Below, piece after piece: positions 12,359 through 12,834 of a stretch of 12,834 nt of DNA. The notes below the pieces were generated by a model. It saw nothing but the letters and a program-made list of their open reading frames with translations. It ran no database searches and was not told the DNA's origin. A program made the translations under genes and the position numbers. Source of the stretch: CAYQPF01 sp964419225. GTDB lineage: Bacteria > Cloacimonadota > Cloacimonadia > Cloacimonadales > CAYQPF01. How positions within the stretch are numbered: position 1 is the first letter of the stretch; the number at the start of each line of letters is the position of its first letter. The stretch spans positions 1 through 12,834 of the forward strand of contig CAYQPF010000149.1 in NCBI GenBank assembly GCA_964419225.1. The letters are read 5' to 3'.

Positions 12359-12834
12359 ATGCAGAAAAAGTCTTTAGTGGTAATTGACATTCAAAATGAC
12401 ATTACCAAAAACTACAAAGAAATCATTGACAATGTTAATCGGTCTATAGATTGGGCAGTGGAAAATGAAATTCATGTCGTTTACATAAGGCATTATAACT
12501 TATCTGACGGCACACGGACTTTCAAACCTAACACTCGTGGGTCTGAATTAGTTTCGGACATGAAATTGGTTTCCAAAAACATTTTTGAAAAATCCAAAGG
12601 CAACGCATTGACCAGCGAAGATTTTGCTGACTTTATCAAGAAAAATGAAATAAGCGAATTTTACATTACAGGAGCAGACGCCATTGCCTGCGTGAAATCA
12701 ACCGTATTTAATATGTGCAGGGAAAACTACAAAGTTACAGTCTTATCAGATTGTATTACGAGTTATGATAAAAGGAAAATTGACGAAATGCTGAATTATT
12801 ACGAAAAAAATGGCAGTAAAATAATTAATTTGAA
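12359..12834 (+). CDS. Isochorismatase-like cysteine hydrolase (partial, cut by window end)
   Basis: The first 158 residues are visible. The isochorismatase (cysteine hydrolase) fold is shown by SLVVIDIQNDI with catalytic D10, a lysine in the IFEKSKGNALTSEDF segment (K78 or K80) and the catalytic cysteine C111 in ITGADAIACVKSTVFNMC, followed by VTVLSDCITSYD. Typical members are 170-210 residues, so most of the protein is here. Members hydrolyse amides or vinyl ethers (nicotinamide, isochorismate, ureas); the substrate cannot be assigned. A good ribosome-binding site, AGAAGGAAA, lies just upstream of the ATG, unlike most genes here. It is probably translated from the same message as the exported protein 28 bp upstream. 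Confidence 0.88.
   Translation, partial: MQKKSLVVIDIQNDITKNYKEIIDNVNRSIDWAVENEIHVVYIRHYNLSDGTRTFKPNTRGSELVSDMKLVSKNIFEKSKGNALTSEDFADFIKKNEISEFYITGADAIACVKSTVFNMCRENYKVTVLSDCITSYDKRKIDEMLNYYEKNGSKIINL

Noticed and set aside
1..12834. CRISPR array
   Set aside because: No set of regularly spaced direct repeats is present anywhere; the only tandem repeat is the two-copy end at 7-51.

Overview
The window comes from an AT-rich genome of the phylum Bacteroidota. Several genes are preceded by the characteristic Bacteroidota -7 element TAnnTTTG (for example 4623-4630, 6971-6978, 7524-7531), Shine-Dalgarno sequences are mostly weak, and the IS66 remnant, the Fic DUF4172 remnant, the HipBST module and the DUF1016 nuclease all look like Bacteroidota versions of their families. 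Genus cannot be decided from sequence alone. No housekeeping gene is present; this is an accessory, defence-island-type region.

Layout. (1) 1-235: an end that looks like IS21 (two tandem ~22-bp repeats) abutting the C-terminal remnant of an IS66-family transposase. (2) 425-6471: a 6.05-kb block bounded by a 20/21-bp inverted repeat. Its left half (minus strand, 4395 to 473) is a complete type II CBASS-like anti-phage operon: a CD-NTase, a Cap2-like E2-E1 fusion, a Cap3-like JAMM isopeptidase and, last, a DUF6602 PD-(D/E)xK-type protein that is the only candidate effector. Its right half (plus strand, 4651-6264) is a divergent pair: an HTH (XRE) plus ImmA/IrrE metallopeptidase fusion and a PIN-domain protein. 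The shared 255-bp intergenic region carries a promoter for each direction and four copies of a TTGTAA-type motif. (3) 6642-7342: wreckage, namely the 5' third of a frameshifted DUF4172-Fic gene and an intact antitoxin next to a truncated ParE/RelE-type toxin. (4) 7558-9036: an intact tripartite hipB-hipS-hipT toxin-antitoxin operon with overlapping genes. (5) 9199-10191: a DUF1016 (YhcG-type) PD-(D/E)xK nuclease containing two near-identical 19-bp palindromes. (6) 10192-12834: small same-strand genes of unrelated function (membrane protein, VOC/glyoxalase fold protein, unknown protein, exported protein, isochorismatase-fold hydrolase, the last cut by the window end), separated by spacers with attC-like complementary boxes, so this part resembles an integron-type cassette array without an integrase in view.

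How they work together (inference). On phage infection the CD-NTase would make a cyclic (oligo)nucleotide that activates the DUF6602 protein. Cap2 would prime the CD-NTase by conjugating its C-terminal glycine to targets, and Cap3 would reverse this. The HTH-peptidase protein could be a one-chain version of the CapH/CapP repressor-protease switch, silencing both divergent operons until self-cleavage, or it could be the antitoxin of the PIN protein. The remaining modules are independent defence or addiction cargo.
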